Positions 28,014-36,269 of a DNA stretch of 64,000 nucleotides are shown in pieces (position 1 is the stretch's first letter; each line of letters opens with the position of its first letter). Below the pieces are notes generated by a model. The model was not told where the DNA came from. It searched no databases and worked only from the letters and a program-made list of their open reading frames with translations. Location: positions 20,456-84,455 of the forward strand of contig NZ_AMSG01000012.1 of the NCBI RefSeq assembly GCF_000300875.1, read 5' to 3'. Source of the stretch: Galbibacter marinus. Lineage in GTDB: Bacteria > Bacteroidota > Bacteroidia > Flavobacteriales > Flavobacteriaceae. A program made the position numbers and the translations under genes.

Positions 28014-28646
28014 ATGAACACATATAATAAAAACTTAAAATGGCGATATGCCACTAAGCAATTTGATGCCACTAAAAAAATATCAGAAGCGGATATCGCG
28101 TCATTAAAAGAAGCAATTCAACTGTCCGCTTCCTCCTATGGATTACAACCTTATAAGGTCTTGATTATATCAGATCCAAAAATTAAAGAGCAATTAAAGG
28201 TTGCAGCTAATGGACAGCAACAACTAGTAGACTCCTCTCATGTGGTGGTTTTTGCTAATGTTGCTGACTTAAGCGAAAAACACGTAGCCTCTTATATTGA
28301 GAACATCAGCAGAACAAGAGGAATGGAAATCGAACAGTTAGAAGGTTTTTCGAATTTAATGAACAGCGTGGTTGGAGGTTTATCAGAAGATGCCCGTGAG
28401 ATATGGGCGGCCAAGCAAACCTATATCGCTCTTGGAAACCTTCTTTCCGCAGCTGCAGATTTAAAGATCGATAGTTGTCCTATGGAAGGATTTGATGCTG
28501 ATAAAGTCTCGGAGGTATTAAATTTAAAAGAGCTAAACCTAACACCAAGTGTTATTGCTCCACTGGGATACCGATCAACTCAGGATCCTACCCAACACTA
28601 CCAAAAAGTTAGAAAACCTGAAGAGGAACTCTTCATCACTATATAA
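28014..28646 (+). CDS. Nitroreductase family NAD(P)H oxidoreductase
   Basis: A 210-residue FMN-dependent oxidoreductase of the NfsB type. Motifs include KWRYATKQFDATKKI (FMN-phosphate arginines), LSASSYGLQPYKVLII, and the C-terminal APLGYRS strand with RKPEEELF. The middle segment AKQTYIALGNLLSAAADLKIDSCPMEGFD is typical of the family. It likely reduces nitroaromatics or quinones in the cytoplasm. The gene follows marR and its palindrome, so it is the probable regulated target. Confidence 0.9.
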   Translation: MNTYNKNLKWRYATKQFDATKKISEADIASLKEAIQLSASSYGLQPYKVLIISDPKIKEQLKVAANGQQQLVDSSHVVVFANVADLSEKHVASYIENISRTRGMEIEQLEGFSNLMNSVVGGLSEDAREIWAAKQTYIALGNLLSAAADLKIDSCPMEGFDADKVSEVLNLKELNLTPSVIAPLGYRSTQDPTQHYQKVRKPEEELFITI

Positions 28647-28691
28647 CACAAAAATCAAATTATTAAATTTTAACAAAAAGAAAAATTAAAG

Positions 28692-29264
28692 ATGAAAAAC
28701 CGAATTTTAAACTCCGTAGTAGTTCTAGCAGTTGCAATAGGTGCAAGTGCATTTGTTAACGCAGTAACCAAAGAAGTAAATGTAAAAGAAAGCCAAGTAA
28801 ATTGGAAAGGTTACAAAGTAACAGGTTCCCATTACGGGACAATCGCTCTAAAGAGTGGTTCATTAGAATTTCAAGGGGATGTATTAACTGGTGGAGAGTT
28901 TGTCGTAGACATGAACTCAATCAACACTACTGACCTCTCAGGTGAGTACAAAGACCAATTGGATGGACACTTAAAATCAGACGATTTCTTTGGCGTTGAA
29001 AACCATCCAACCGCAACTTTAAAAATTTCAAAAGTTACCTCAAGCGGTAAGAATTCATACGAGGCCACAGGTGATTTAACCATCAAAGGTAAAACACATC
29101 CTGTCGATTTTGAAATCTCTGTTTATGGAAGCAAAGCTACTGCAAACTTAAAAATTGACAGATCCAAGTATAACATTCGATATGGTTCAGGTAGTTTCTT
29201 TGATAATCTTGGAGACAAAACAATCTATGACGAATTTGACTTAAATGTAGATTTAGTATTCTAA
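28692..29264 (+). CDS. YceI family periplasmic lipid-binding protein
   Basis: A 190-residue exported protein of the YceI family, a lipocalin-like beta barrel that binds polyprenyl lipids. It has an N-terminal signal peptide ending about residue 22 (GASAFVNA). The family motifs include SQVNWKGYKVTGSHYGTIALKSG, MNSINTTDLSG, HLKSDDFFGVENHPTATLKI and the C-terminal IRYGSGSFFDNLGDKTIYDEFDL. The last gene of the marR cluster, 45 bp after the nitroreductase. Flavobacterial MarR-nitroreductase-YceI clusters are frequent, which supports shared regulation. Confidence 0.92.
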   Translation: MKNRILNSVVVLAVAIGASAFVNAVTKEVNVKESQVNWKGYKVTGSHYGTIALKSGSLEFQGDVLTGGEFVVDMNSINTTDLSGEYKDQLDGHLKSDDFFGVENHPTATLKISKVTSSGKNSYEATGDLTIKGKTHPVDFEISVYGSKATANLKIDRSKYNIRYGSGSFFDNLGDKTIYDEFDLNVDLVF

Positions 29265-29284
29265 AAAAATACCGATGTTTACTA

Positions 29285-29342
29285 TTATATAATTAAGTGT
29301 TGATACAGGCAGTCTTCGGGCTTCCTGTATTGTTATATAATT
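29285..29342 (+). other. Nested inverted repeat after yceI
   Basis: ATACAGG and CCTGTAT form a stem around CAGTCTTCGGGCTT, and the repeat TTATATAATT (29285-29294 and 29333-29342) flanks it and can pair as an outer stem. It probably ends yceI transcripts, although it lacks a T run. The rest of 29265-29387 shows nothing else. Confidence 0.45.
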
Positions 29343-29387
29343 GAATGTCACGTTTAAATTCGATTTCGTTGTAAATTCATTTTTTTG

Positions 29388-29418
29388 TTTGCCAACTTAA
29401 TTTAGTTTTATATATTTG
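29388..29418 (+). promoter_or_regulatory. trp operon promoter
   Basis: TTTG (29388-29391), a 19 bp spacer and TATATTTG (29411-29418) form a textbook Bacteroidota promoter. Predicted transcription start is about 29423-29425, only two to four bases before the leader peptide ATG at 29427. Confidence 0.75.
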
Positions 29419-29426
29419 AGGCATCA

Positions 29427-29483
29427 ATGAGAACAATAAGAAAAAATACATGGTGGTGGTACAACTTACGTCAAATGTCGTGA
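29427..29483 (+). CDS. trpL: trp operon leader peptide
   Basis: An 18-residue leader peptide, MRTIRKNTWWWYNLRQMS, with three consecutive tryptophan codons (TGG at 29451-29459) and a TGA stop at 29481-29483. It is followed 37 nt later by an intrinsic terminator and then trpE, the arrangement of ribosome-mediated transcription attenuation. The peptide is too short for normal gene finders. With the promoter at 29411-29418 the messenger would have almost no 5' untranslated region. The assignment rests on Trp codon clustering, position and the terminator; together they are very strong. Confidence 0.93.
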   Translation: MRTIRKNTWWWYNLRQMS

Positions 29484-29520
29484 GCTAGCATCCTATTAGT
29501 GTATTTTGAAAAATAATACG

Positions 29521-29554
29521 AAAGGCTTGTCAATCACGACAAGCCTTTTTTTTT
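29521..29554 (+). terminator. trp attenuator terminator
   Basis: AAAGGCTTGTC (29521-29531) pairs perfectly with GACAAGCCTTT (29538-29548) around a six-base loop and runs into nine T. It ends 31 nt before the trpE start. GTGAGCT at 29480-29486, overlapping the leader stop codon, can pair with GGCTTGT (29524-29530), with several G-U pairs, as a candidate antiterminator. Confidence 0.93.
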
Positions 29555-29585
29555 GCTTTAAATAAAATAAATTACCATATTTCAA

Positions 29586-30986
29586 ATGAAAACATATCCA
29601 TTAAAAACACACTTTAAACAGATTCTATCCGATACGATAACACCGGTTAGTGTCTATCTAAAAATCCGGGATCGATACCCCAATAGTATTTTATTGGAAA
29701 GTAGTGATTACCACGCCAACAACAACAGCTTTTCCTATATTTGCTTCAACCCTATCGCCTCTATCAAAGTTGAAAATAAAACCATCGTAGAACAATACCC
29801 TGATGGAACCACAACTGAGGATTCTATCGACCAACAGACCAATGTTCCAAAACGAATTACGGAGTTTGCTCAGCGATTTGAAACAGATTCTAATAGCTTT
29901 AAGTTTATAAACAATGGACTCTTCGGTTATATCGCTTACGATGCGGTACGGTATTTCGAGGATATTACTATTAGTAAAAAAGAAGACTCATTAGATATTC
30001 CAGATATCTACTATGCAGTTTACCAAAACATCATCGCTATTAATCACTTTAACAATCAGGCCTATATCTTTTGCCATTGTTATCAGAGTGAATCCAACAT
30101 AGAAGAAATCAACCAACTTCTACAAGCAAAAAACTTCTCTTCCTATAATTTTGAAAAAGTAGGAGAGCCGAGTTCTAAACTCAAAGACGAAGATTATAGA
30201 GCATTAGTGGAAAGAGCCAAAGAACATTGCCATCGTGGAGATGTATTTCAATTAGTGCTCAGTCGTCGTTTTGAGCAGAAGTTTAAAGGGGATGAGTTTA
30301 ATGTCTATCGAGCCTTGCGTTCTATCAATCCATCACCTTATTTATTTTACTTTGATTATGGAGACTTTAAGATATTCGGAAGTTCCCCAGAGGCTCAATT
30401 AATCATCAAGGATGATAAAGCTGAAATACATCCTATTGCTGGTACTTTTAAACGTACTGGAAATGATGAAAAAGATGCCCAACTGGCAAAAGAACTCTCC
30501 GAGGATGATAAAGAAAACAGCGAACATGTGATGCTAGTCGATCTGGCAAGAAACGATTTGAGCAGAAACGGAAATTCCGTAAAAGTAGAAACTTACAGAG
30601 AAGTCCAATTCTTTTCACATGTGATTCATCTTGTATCAAAAGTTACAGCGATCAAGAAAAAACAAACCACAACCATGCGAGTAGTTGCTGACACCTTCCC
30701 CGCCGGTACATTAAGTGGAGCACCCAAACATATGGCCATGCAATTAATCGATAATTATGAGAGTAGTAATCGCGACTACTACGGAGGAGCTATCGGGTTT
30801 TTAGACTTTCACGGCAACTTCAATCACGCCATTATGATTCGGACCTTTTTAAGTAAAAACCACAACCTGTATTACAGAGCAGGTGCAGGAATAGTATCTG
30901 GATCCAATCCTGAAAGCGAACTACAAGAAACCTTTAACAAATTAGGAGCATTAAACAAGGCCATGCAAATGGCAGAAGATATCTAA
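29586..30986 (+). CDS. trpE: Anthranilate synthase component I
   Basis: TrpE converts chorismate to anthranilate with ammonia supplied by TrpG. The 466-residue protein has the N-terminal domain with the tryptophan-feedback motif LLES at residues 36-39, and the chorismate-binding domain with CHRGDVFQLVLSRRFE, FGSSPEAQLIIKDDKAEIHPIAGTFKRTG, then VDLARNDLSRNG and DTFPAGTLSGAPKHMAMQLI. The closing GAGIVSGSNPESELQETFNK is complete. Because LLES is present, the enzyme should be inhibited by tryptophan. It is the first structural gene after the attenuator, and trpG starts 5 bp later. Confidence 0.97.
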   Translation: MKTYPLKTHFKQILSDTITPVSVYLKIRDRYPNSILLESSDYHANNNSFSYICFNPIASIKVENKTIVEQYPDGTTTEDSIDQQTNVPKRITEFAQRFETDSNSFKFINNGLFGYIAYDAVRYFEDITISKKEDSLDIPDIYYAVYQNIIAINHFNNQAYIFCHCYQSESNIEEINQLLQAKNFSSYNFEKVGEPSSKLKDEDYRALVERAKEHCHRGDVFQLVLSRRFEQKFKGDEFNVYRALRSINPSPYLFYFDYGDFKIFGSSPEAQLIIKDDKAEIHPIAGTFKRTGNDEKDAQLAKELSEDDKENSEHVMLVDLARNDLSRNGNSVKVETYREVQFFSHVIHLVSKVTAIKKKQTTTMRVVADTFPAGTLSGAPKHMAMQLIDNYESSNRDYYGGAIGFLDFHGNFNHAIMIRTFLSKNHNLYYRAGAGIVSGSNPESELQETFNKLGALNKAMQMAEDI

Positions 30987-30990
30987 AGAA

Positions 30991-31557
30991 ATGAAAAGAA
31001 TTTTAGTCATAGACAATTACGATAGTTTCACCTATAATCTAGTACATTATCTAGAGGATCTAGGCCAAGAGGTTACAGTTAACAGAAATGACCAACTCAC
31101 CCTAGACCAGGTGGAGCAGTTCGATAAAATAGTACTATCCCCAGGCCCAGGAATCCCTGATGAAGCGGGTCTTTTAAAAGACATCATTAGAACCTACGCT
31201 CCAACTAAAAGTATTCTGGGGGTTTGTCTTGGACAGCAGGCCATTGGTGAGGTTTTTGGAGGGAAATTAATCAATATCCCAGAGGTATATCACGGGGTTG
31301 CGACAACCATTTCAATTGTTGCAGAAGATCCAATTTATAAAGACCTACCAAAACAAATAAAAGTAGGTCGCTACCATAGCTGGGTGGTGGATCCTAAGCT
31401 TCCAGAGGTATTAATACCAACTTCTTATGATGACAATGGACAGGTAATGTCATTAAGGCATGTGGAGTATGATGTATGTGGGGTGCAATATCATCCAGAA
31501 TCAGTGCTCACGCCTCAGGGGAAACAAATCCTAGAGAATTGGCTGAAGGCTTCGTAA
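30991..31557 (+). CDS. trpG: Anthranilate synthase component II (glutamine amidotransferase)
   Basis: The 188-residue class I amidotransferase that delivers ammonia to TrpE. The catalytic triad is C79 (GVCLGQQAIGEVFGG), H168 and E170 (QYHPESVLTPQG). The N-terminal strand LVIDNYDSFTYNLVHYLEDLG and the oxyanion motif SPGPGIPDE are typical. It could also serve para-aminobenzoate synthesis, as amphibolic TrpG proteins do elsewhere; no pabA is seen here. It lies 4 bp after the trpE stop, so translation is likely coupled. Confidence 0.96.
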   Translation: MKRILVIDNYDSFTYNLVHYLEDLGQEVTVNRNDQLTLDQVEQFDKIVLSPGPGIPDEAGLLKDIIRTYAPTKSILGVCLGQQAIGEVFGGKLINIPEVYHGVATTISIVAEDPIYKDLPKQIKVGRYHSWVVDPKLPEVLIPTSYDDNGQVMSLRHVEYDVCGVQYHPESVLTPQGKQILENWLKAS

Positions 31558-31627
31558 TACGACTTACTAACCAACTGACAAAAAGTAGTTAAAGCAAATT
31601 AAACAATATCATAATACAGCAAAAGCC

Positions 31628-32623
31628 ATGAAAGCACTATTAAATAGATTAATTAACCATGAAACCATATCCAAGGGAGAGGCTAAAAATGTGCTGGTAA
31701 ACATTTCCAATGGTTCTTATAATCCCAGTCAGATAGCCGCCTTCTTAACGGTATATATGATGCGTAGCATTACCATTGAAGAACTAGAAGGTTTCCGAGA
31801 TGCTTTATTAGAGCTATGTATCCCAGTAAATCTTGATGGATACAACACCATCGATCTATGCGGTACCGGTGGAGACGGAAAAGACACCTTTAATATCTCT
31901 ACGCTCGCGTCTTTTGTCACCGCTGGGGCAGGAGTTCATGTAACCAAGCACGGAAACTACGGAGTTTCTTCAAAATGTGGATCCAGTAATGTGATGCAGC
32001 ATTTAGGAATACAGTTCTCAAGTGATCCTGATTTTTTAAAGCGATCCATTGACAAGGCTGGTATCTGTTTTCTGCATGCTCCCCTATTCCACCCGGCGAT
32101 GAAAAATGTAGCACCTATTAGAAAGGAACTAGCTGTAAAAACATTTTTCAACACCCTAGGTCCGATGGTAAACCCAGCTTTTCCAAAAAATCAAATGGTA
32201 GGAGTGTACAATTTAGAACTAGCACGTATGTATGCATACCTCTATCAAAACACCGATAAGAATTACGCCATCGTACATGCCCTGGATGGTTATGATGAAA
32301 TATCGTTAACCTCGAGAGCGAAAGTGATCAGAAATCACACTGAACAAATGTTGTCAGCTGATGATTTTGGAGTCCAAAGACACACTCAGTCTGCTATATA
32401 TGGTGGAGATAGCGTGGAATCTGCAGCCAAAATATTCACCCAAGTCCTAGAAGGCCAGGGAAGTGAAGCCCAAAACAATGTCGTCTGTGCCAATGCGGCC
32501 GTCGCAATAGCTACGGTGAAAGGGCTTACCCCCTTAGAAGGTTTCCAACTCGCCAAAGAATCTTTAATTGAAAAAAAGGCCTTAGCAGCATTTAAAAACA
32601 TTAGAGACTTGAGCCTAAACTAA
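31628..32623 (+). CDS. trpD: Anthranilate phosphoribosyltransferase
   Basis: TrpD attaches phosphoribosyl pyrophosphate to anthranilate. The 331-residue protein carries the PRPP-binding motif CGTGGDGKDTFNIST near residue 78, VTKHGNYGVSSKCGSSNVM with the conserved anthranilate-site residues, and RKELAVKTFFNTLGPMVNP. The length is that of the monofunctional enzyme; it is not fused to TrpG as in some proteobacteria. A 70 bp gap separates it from trpG, the largest inside the operon apart from the leader. Confidence 0.96.
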   Translation: MKALLNRLINHETISKGEAKNVLVNISNGSYNPSQIAAFLTVYMMRSITIEELEGFRDALLELCIPVNLDGYNTIDLCGTGGDGKDTFNISTLASFVTAGAGVHVTKHGNYGVSSKCGSSNVMQHLGIQFSSDPDFLKRSIDKAGICFLHAPLFHPAMKNVAPIRKELAVKTFFNTLGPMVNPAFPKNQMVGVYNLELARMYAYLYQNTDKNYAIVHALDGYDEISLTSRAKVIRNHTEQMLSADDFGVQRHTQSAIYGGDSVESAAKIFTQVLEGQGSEAQNNVVCANAAVAIATVKGLTPLEGFQLAKESLIEKKALAAFKNIRDLSLN

Positions 32624-32648
32624 AAAGAATTAAAGTAAACCATTTTTG

Positions 32649-33431
32649 ATGAATATATTAGAAAAAATATTTGCTGATAAGAAAAAGGAAGTTGCCTTAA
32701 AACAATCACTCATACCAATATCTCAGTTAGAGCAGAGTGTTTTATTTAAAAGGGAATCTCCTTCCCTTAGTTCCAAACTAAAAAATAGCAACACAGGCAT
32801 CATTGCTGAGCACAAAAGACGTTCTCCTTCAAAGTCCATTATCAATCATGACCTAAATGTAGAGCAAGTAGCAACAGGTTATAAGGAGGCAGGAGTTTGT
32901 GGGATGTCTGTACTAACTGATGGAAAGTATTTCGGAGGATCATTGGATGATTTGCTCCTTGCAAGAGCTGCGGTAGATATTCCTTTACTTCGAAAAGAAT
33001 TTATATTTGATCCCTATCAAATTATTGAAGCAAAAGCTTATGGAGCTGATGTGATCTTACTAATTGCAGCTATACTGGATAAACAGCAAATCAAATCGCT
33101 GAGTGAAACTGCTAAATCCATTGGACTAGAAGTATTATTGGAGGTTCACAACAATGAGGAACTTCAAAAATCGATCATGCCAAGCATTGATCTATTAGGG
33201 GTTAACAACAGGAATCTAAAGACATTTGATGTTAGTTTACAGACCAGCAAATCTTTAGCTGAGCTAATTCCAGATGATTTTGTAAAAGTATCAGAAAGTG
33301 GTATCAGCAGTACTGAAGCTATAAAGGAGTTACAGCCCTTCGGATTTAAAGGATTTTTAATTGGAGAGAACTTTATGAAAACAGATCATCCAGGAGCAAG
33401 TGCTAAATCATTTATATCCCAGCTACAATGA
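32649..33431 (+). CDS. trpC: Indole-3-glycerol phosphate synthase
   Basis: A 260-residue TIM-barrel enzyme that closes the indole ring from carboxyphenylamino-deoxyribulose phosphate. Visible motifs are IIAEHKRRSPSKSII, SVLTDGKYFGGS, LLRKEFIFDPYQIIEAKAYGADVILLI, VNNRNLKTF and VSESGIS. I chose the ATG at 32649 (MNILEKIFADKK); the frame begins one codon earlier with a TTG. TrpC is separate from TrpF, unlike the fused enterobacterial protein, but the two genes overlap by 4 bp (ATGA). Confidence 0.96.
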   Translation: MNILEKIFADKKKEVALKQSLIPISQLEQSVLFKRESPSLSSKLKNSNTGIIAEHKRRSPSKSIINHDLNVEQVATGYKEAGVCGMSVLTDGKYFGGSLDDLLLARAAVDIPLLRKEFIFDPYQIIEAKAYGADVILLIAAILDKQQIKSLSETAKSIGLEVLLEVHNNEELQKSIMPSIDLLGVNNRNLKTFDVSLQTSKSLAELIPDDFVKVSESGISSTEAIKELQPFGFKGFLIGENFMKTDHPGASAKSFISQLQ

Positions 33432-34087
33432 AGTTAAAGGTGTGTGGTATGAAATACCCAGATAACATTCTAAAAGTAGGAAGTCTACAACCAGATTACC
33501 TCGGGTTTATTTTTTATGAAAAATCTCCGAGAAATTTCACGGGTCCATTGCCCGAAGTTTCTGAATCTATAAAAAAGATAGGAGTTTTTGTCAACGCTAC
33601 CACAGAAGAGGTCACTGATAAAGTAAGCCAATTTAATTTAAACGGAATTCAGTTGCATGGAAGTGAACCAGCAGAGTATATTAAGGAGTTAAAATTGAAA
33701 TTACAGCAGAGTGTACAAAGTGGAGCTTTAAGTAATCTACCATTTATAATTAAAGTGTTCTCTGTTAAAGATCACTTTGATTTTTCAACCTTAAATACCT
33801 ACGAACCTCTTGTTGATTACTTCTTATTTGATACCAAAGGCGTGTATGCCGGAGGTAATGGGTTTACCTTTAATTGGGAACTTTTAAAAGCTTACCCTTC
33901 GAAAAAACCTTTTTTCCTAAGTGGAGGCATTGGAATAGCCCAGCTTGAGGCTATAGAAAAAATAGATCCCAATTTACCTGTTCATGCCATCGATATCAAC
34001 AGCCAATTTGAGCAAGAGGCAGGATTAAAAAATAGCACATTAGTCAAAGAGTTTAAATCTAAATTAGATGAGATTTATCCTCGATAA
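33428..34087 (+). CDS. trpF: Phosphoribosylanthranilate isomerase
   Basis: The 219-residue TIM-barrel isomerase acting between TrpD and TrpC. The N-terminal LKVCGMKYPDNI contains the catalytic cysteine, YLGFIFYEKSPRNF follows, then IGVFVNA, IQLHGSE, and the catalytic aspartate in YFLFDTKG; the phosphate loop is FFLSGGIG. Its ATG overlaps the trpC stop (ATGA), which points to coupled translation. The loop with KLQQSVQSGAL is slightly long but within family variation. Confidence 0.94.
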   Translation: MKLKVCGMKYPDNILKVGSLQPDYLGFIFYEKSPRNFTGPLPEVSESIKKIGVFVNATTEEVTDKVSQFNLNGIQLHGSEPAEYIKELKLKLQQSVQSGALSNLPFIIKVFSVKDHFDFSTLNTYEPLVDYFLFDTKGVYAGGNGFTFNWELLKAYPSKKPFFLSGGIGIAQLEAIEKIDPNLPVHAIDINSQFEQEAGLKNSTLVKEFKSKLDEIYPR

Positions 34088-34118
34088 ATGGAAGTCACTA
34101 TTAAAAAAATAAAAAAAT

Positions 34119-35297
34119 ATGTATCACGTCAATAAGCAAGGATATTATGGAGAATTTGGGGGAGCTTATATCCCTGAGATGCTCTACCCCAATGTAGAAA
34201 AGCTTCGCCAGGAATACCTTAAGATAATGGGAGAGGAATCCTTTATAAAACAGTTCAACCAATTGCTCAAAGATTATGTGGGTAGACCCTCACCTTTGTA
34301 TTTCGCTAAAGGACTTTCCAAAAAACACGGCACCAAAGTATATTTAAAAAGAGAAGACCTCAACCATACTGGAGCACATAAAATAAACAATACTATAGGG
34401 CAAATCCTTCTAGCCAAACGATTGGGTAAAACTCGTATCATCGCAGAAACTGGCGCAGGTCAACACGGCGTGGCAACGGCCACTGTATGCGCCTTAGCAG
34501 ATATACAATGTGTGGTTTATATGGGTGAGATAGATATCCAGCGTCAAGCACCCAATGTAGCCCGAATGAAAATGCTCGGTGCTGAGGTACGTCCAGCACT
34601 TTCAGGAAGTAGAACCCTTAAAGATGCGACCAATGAAGCCATCCGTGATTGGATTAACAATCCAGTGGATACTCATTACATAATCGGATCTGCCATTGGC
34701 CCACACCCCTATCCTGATATGGTAACCAGATTTCAAAGTGTTATTTCTGAAGAAATAAAATGGCAGCTTCAAGAAAAAGAAGGTAGGGACTATCCTGACT
34801 ATGTAGTTGCTTGTATTGGAGGGGGTAGTAATGCCGCTGGAACATATTATCATTTTCTCGATAATGAAAAGGTAAACATAATAGCCGTTGAAGCCGCAGG
34901 GAAAGGAATTCAGTCAGGAGAAAGTGCTGCAACCTCACAGCTTGGAAAAGAAGGAATCATTCACGGATGTAAAACTCTACTGATGCAAACCCAAGATGGA
35001 CAGATTACAGAGCCGTATTCGATTTCTGCAGGGTTAGATTATCCAGGAGTTGGCCCTATGCATGCACATTTGTACCGCTCTAAAAGAGGAACTTTTTACT
35101 CAGCTACGGATGAGCAAGCAATGAAAGCTGGACTTGAGCTTTGTAAAACAGAAGGAATTATTCCAGCCATAGAAAGCTCGCATGCCCTAGCGATTTTTGA
35201 ACATACCACATTTAAAGAAGACGACATTGTTGTGATCAGCTTATCGGGGCGAGGAGATAAAGATCTAGACACCTATATCCGTTATTTCGATCTTTAA
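34119..35297 (+). CDS. trpB: Tryptophan synthase beta chain
   Basis: The 392-residue PLP enzyme that joins indole and serine. Lysine K88 in NHTGAHKINN binds PLP; the phosphate loop is GGGSNAAG; GEFGGAYIPEMLYP is the typical N-terminus and AGLDYPGVGPMHAHL the conserved C-terminal segment. This is the standard TrpB1 type that pairs with TrpA. It lies 31 bp after trpF and 31 bp before trpA. Confidence 0.97.
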   Translation: MYHVNKQGYYGEFGGAYIPEMLYPNVEKLRQEYLKIMGEESFIKQFNQLLKDYVGRPSPLYFAKGLSKKHGTKVYLKREDLNHTGAHKINNTIGQILLAKRLGKTRIIAETGAGQHGVATATVCALADIQCVVYMGEIDIQRQAPNVARMKMLGAEVRPALSGSRTLKDATNEAIRDWINNPVDTHYIIGSAIGPHPYPDMVTRFQSVISEEIKWQLQEKEGRDYPDYVVACIGGGSNAAGTYYHFLDNEKVNIIAVEAAGKGIQSGESAATSQLGKEGIIHGCKTLLMQTQDGQITEPYSISAGLDYPGVGPMHAHLYRSKRGTFYSATDEQAMKAGLELCKTEGIIPAIESSHALAIFEHTTFKEDDIVVISLSGRGDKDLDTYIRYFDL

Positions 35298-35328
35298 TTA
35301 TATCCTAAAATTTTAAAAACGCATTACA

Positions 35329-36093
35329 ATGAATAGAATCAATAGAAAACTAGAAGCATCAAATAAGCTCCTCTCAATATACTTTACCGCTGGGTATCCG
35401 GATCTTGAAAATACTGTGCCCATTATTGAGCAACTTGAAAAAAGTGGTGTGGATATGCTAGAGATAGGGCTCCCTTTTTCCGATCCTTTAGCAGATGGCC
35501 CTACCATTCAGGCAAGTTCTACCAAGGCCTTAAAAAACGGTATGTCTTCTGAAAAACTCTTCGAACAGTTAAAAAACATTCGAAAAACCGTTGAAATACC
35601 GCTAATTATCATGGGATATTTCAATCCCATACTACAATACGGGGTGGAGAAATTTTGTCAAAAATGTCAAGAAATTGGCATAGACGGTTTGATTATACCT
35701 GATTTGCCAGTTGATGTATACCACCAAGAATATCAAGAGGTATTTGAGAAATACAACCTGATTAACATTTTTCTGATAACCCCACAAACCTCCAAGGAGC
35801 GTATTGAACTGATAGACTCCGTATCAAAAGGATTTATATATATGGTCAGTTCGGCCAGTGTAACAGGAGCTAAAAACACGTTTGGTGATGCGCAGACCGA
35901 TTACTTCAAAAAGGTAGAAGCCATGAATTTAAAGGCGCCACAAATTGTAGGTTTTGGAATCAGTAATAAAGAAACCTTTGAAAGTGCTACCGAGTACACA
36001 AAAGGAGCTATTATAGGGTCTGCCTTTATCAAAGTGGTAACCGAAAAAGGTATATCAGGAATTGATCCTTTTGTAAAAAGTATCCTTTCGTAA
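35329..36093 (+). CDS. trpA: Tryptophan synthase alpha chain
   Basis: The 254-residue TIM-barrel subunit that releases indole from indole-3-glycerol phosphate. Catalytic residues are E45 and D56 in MLEIGLPFSDPLADG. The phosphate-binding motifs YMVSSASVTGA and VGFGIS are present. It is the last gene of the seven-gene operon and is followed by a terminator. Confidence 0.96.
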   Translation: MNRINRKLEASNKLLSIYFTAGYPDLENTVPIIEQLEKSGVDMLEIGLPFSDPLADGPTIQASSTKALKNGMSSEKLFEQLKNIRKTVEIPLIIMGYFNPILQYGVEKFCQKCQEIGIDGLIIPDLPVDVYHQEYQEVFEKYNLINIFLITPQTSKERIELIDSVSKGFIYMVSSASVTGAKNTFGDAQTDYFKKVEAMNLKAPQIVGFGISNKETFESATEYTKGAIIGSAFIKVVTEKGISGIDPFVKSILS

Positions 36094-36118
36094 AACAAAA
36101 TAGAAGTTAAGACAATAG

Positions 36119-36148
36119 AATCCGATGGTTAAGGCTGTCGGATTTTTT
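36119..36148 (+). terminator. Terminator of the trp operon
   Basis: AATCCGA pairs with TCGGATT around a 12-base loop and is followed by six T in total, 25 nt after the trpA stop. Confidence 0.8.
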
Positions 36149-36217
36149 AATTATAGAAACCTAAGCCAATACCATAACAGGATCAACTACAACCTTATGG
36201 TAACTTTTTAATAATTT

Positions 36218-36244
36218 TTTGAGTTAAACAAACGTTTAATTTTG
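36218..36244 (+). promoter_or_regulatory. tetR promoter with overlapping inverted repeat
   Basis: The -7 element TAATTTTG (36237-36244) is overlapped by TTAAACAAACGTTTAA (36224-36239), an inverted repeat with perfect TTAAAC/GTTTAA arms; TTTG at 36218-36221 is a possible -33 element with a short 15 bp spacer. A TetR autorepression site is the natural reading. Confidence 0.5.
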
Positions 36245-36269
36245 TGCTTATTTTTTAAAATTCTGTGCA

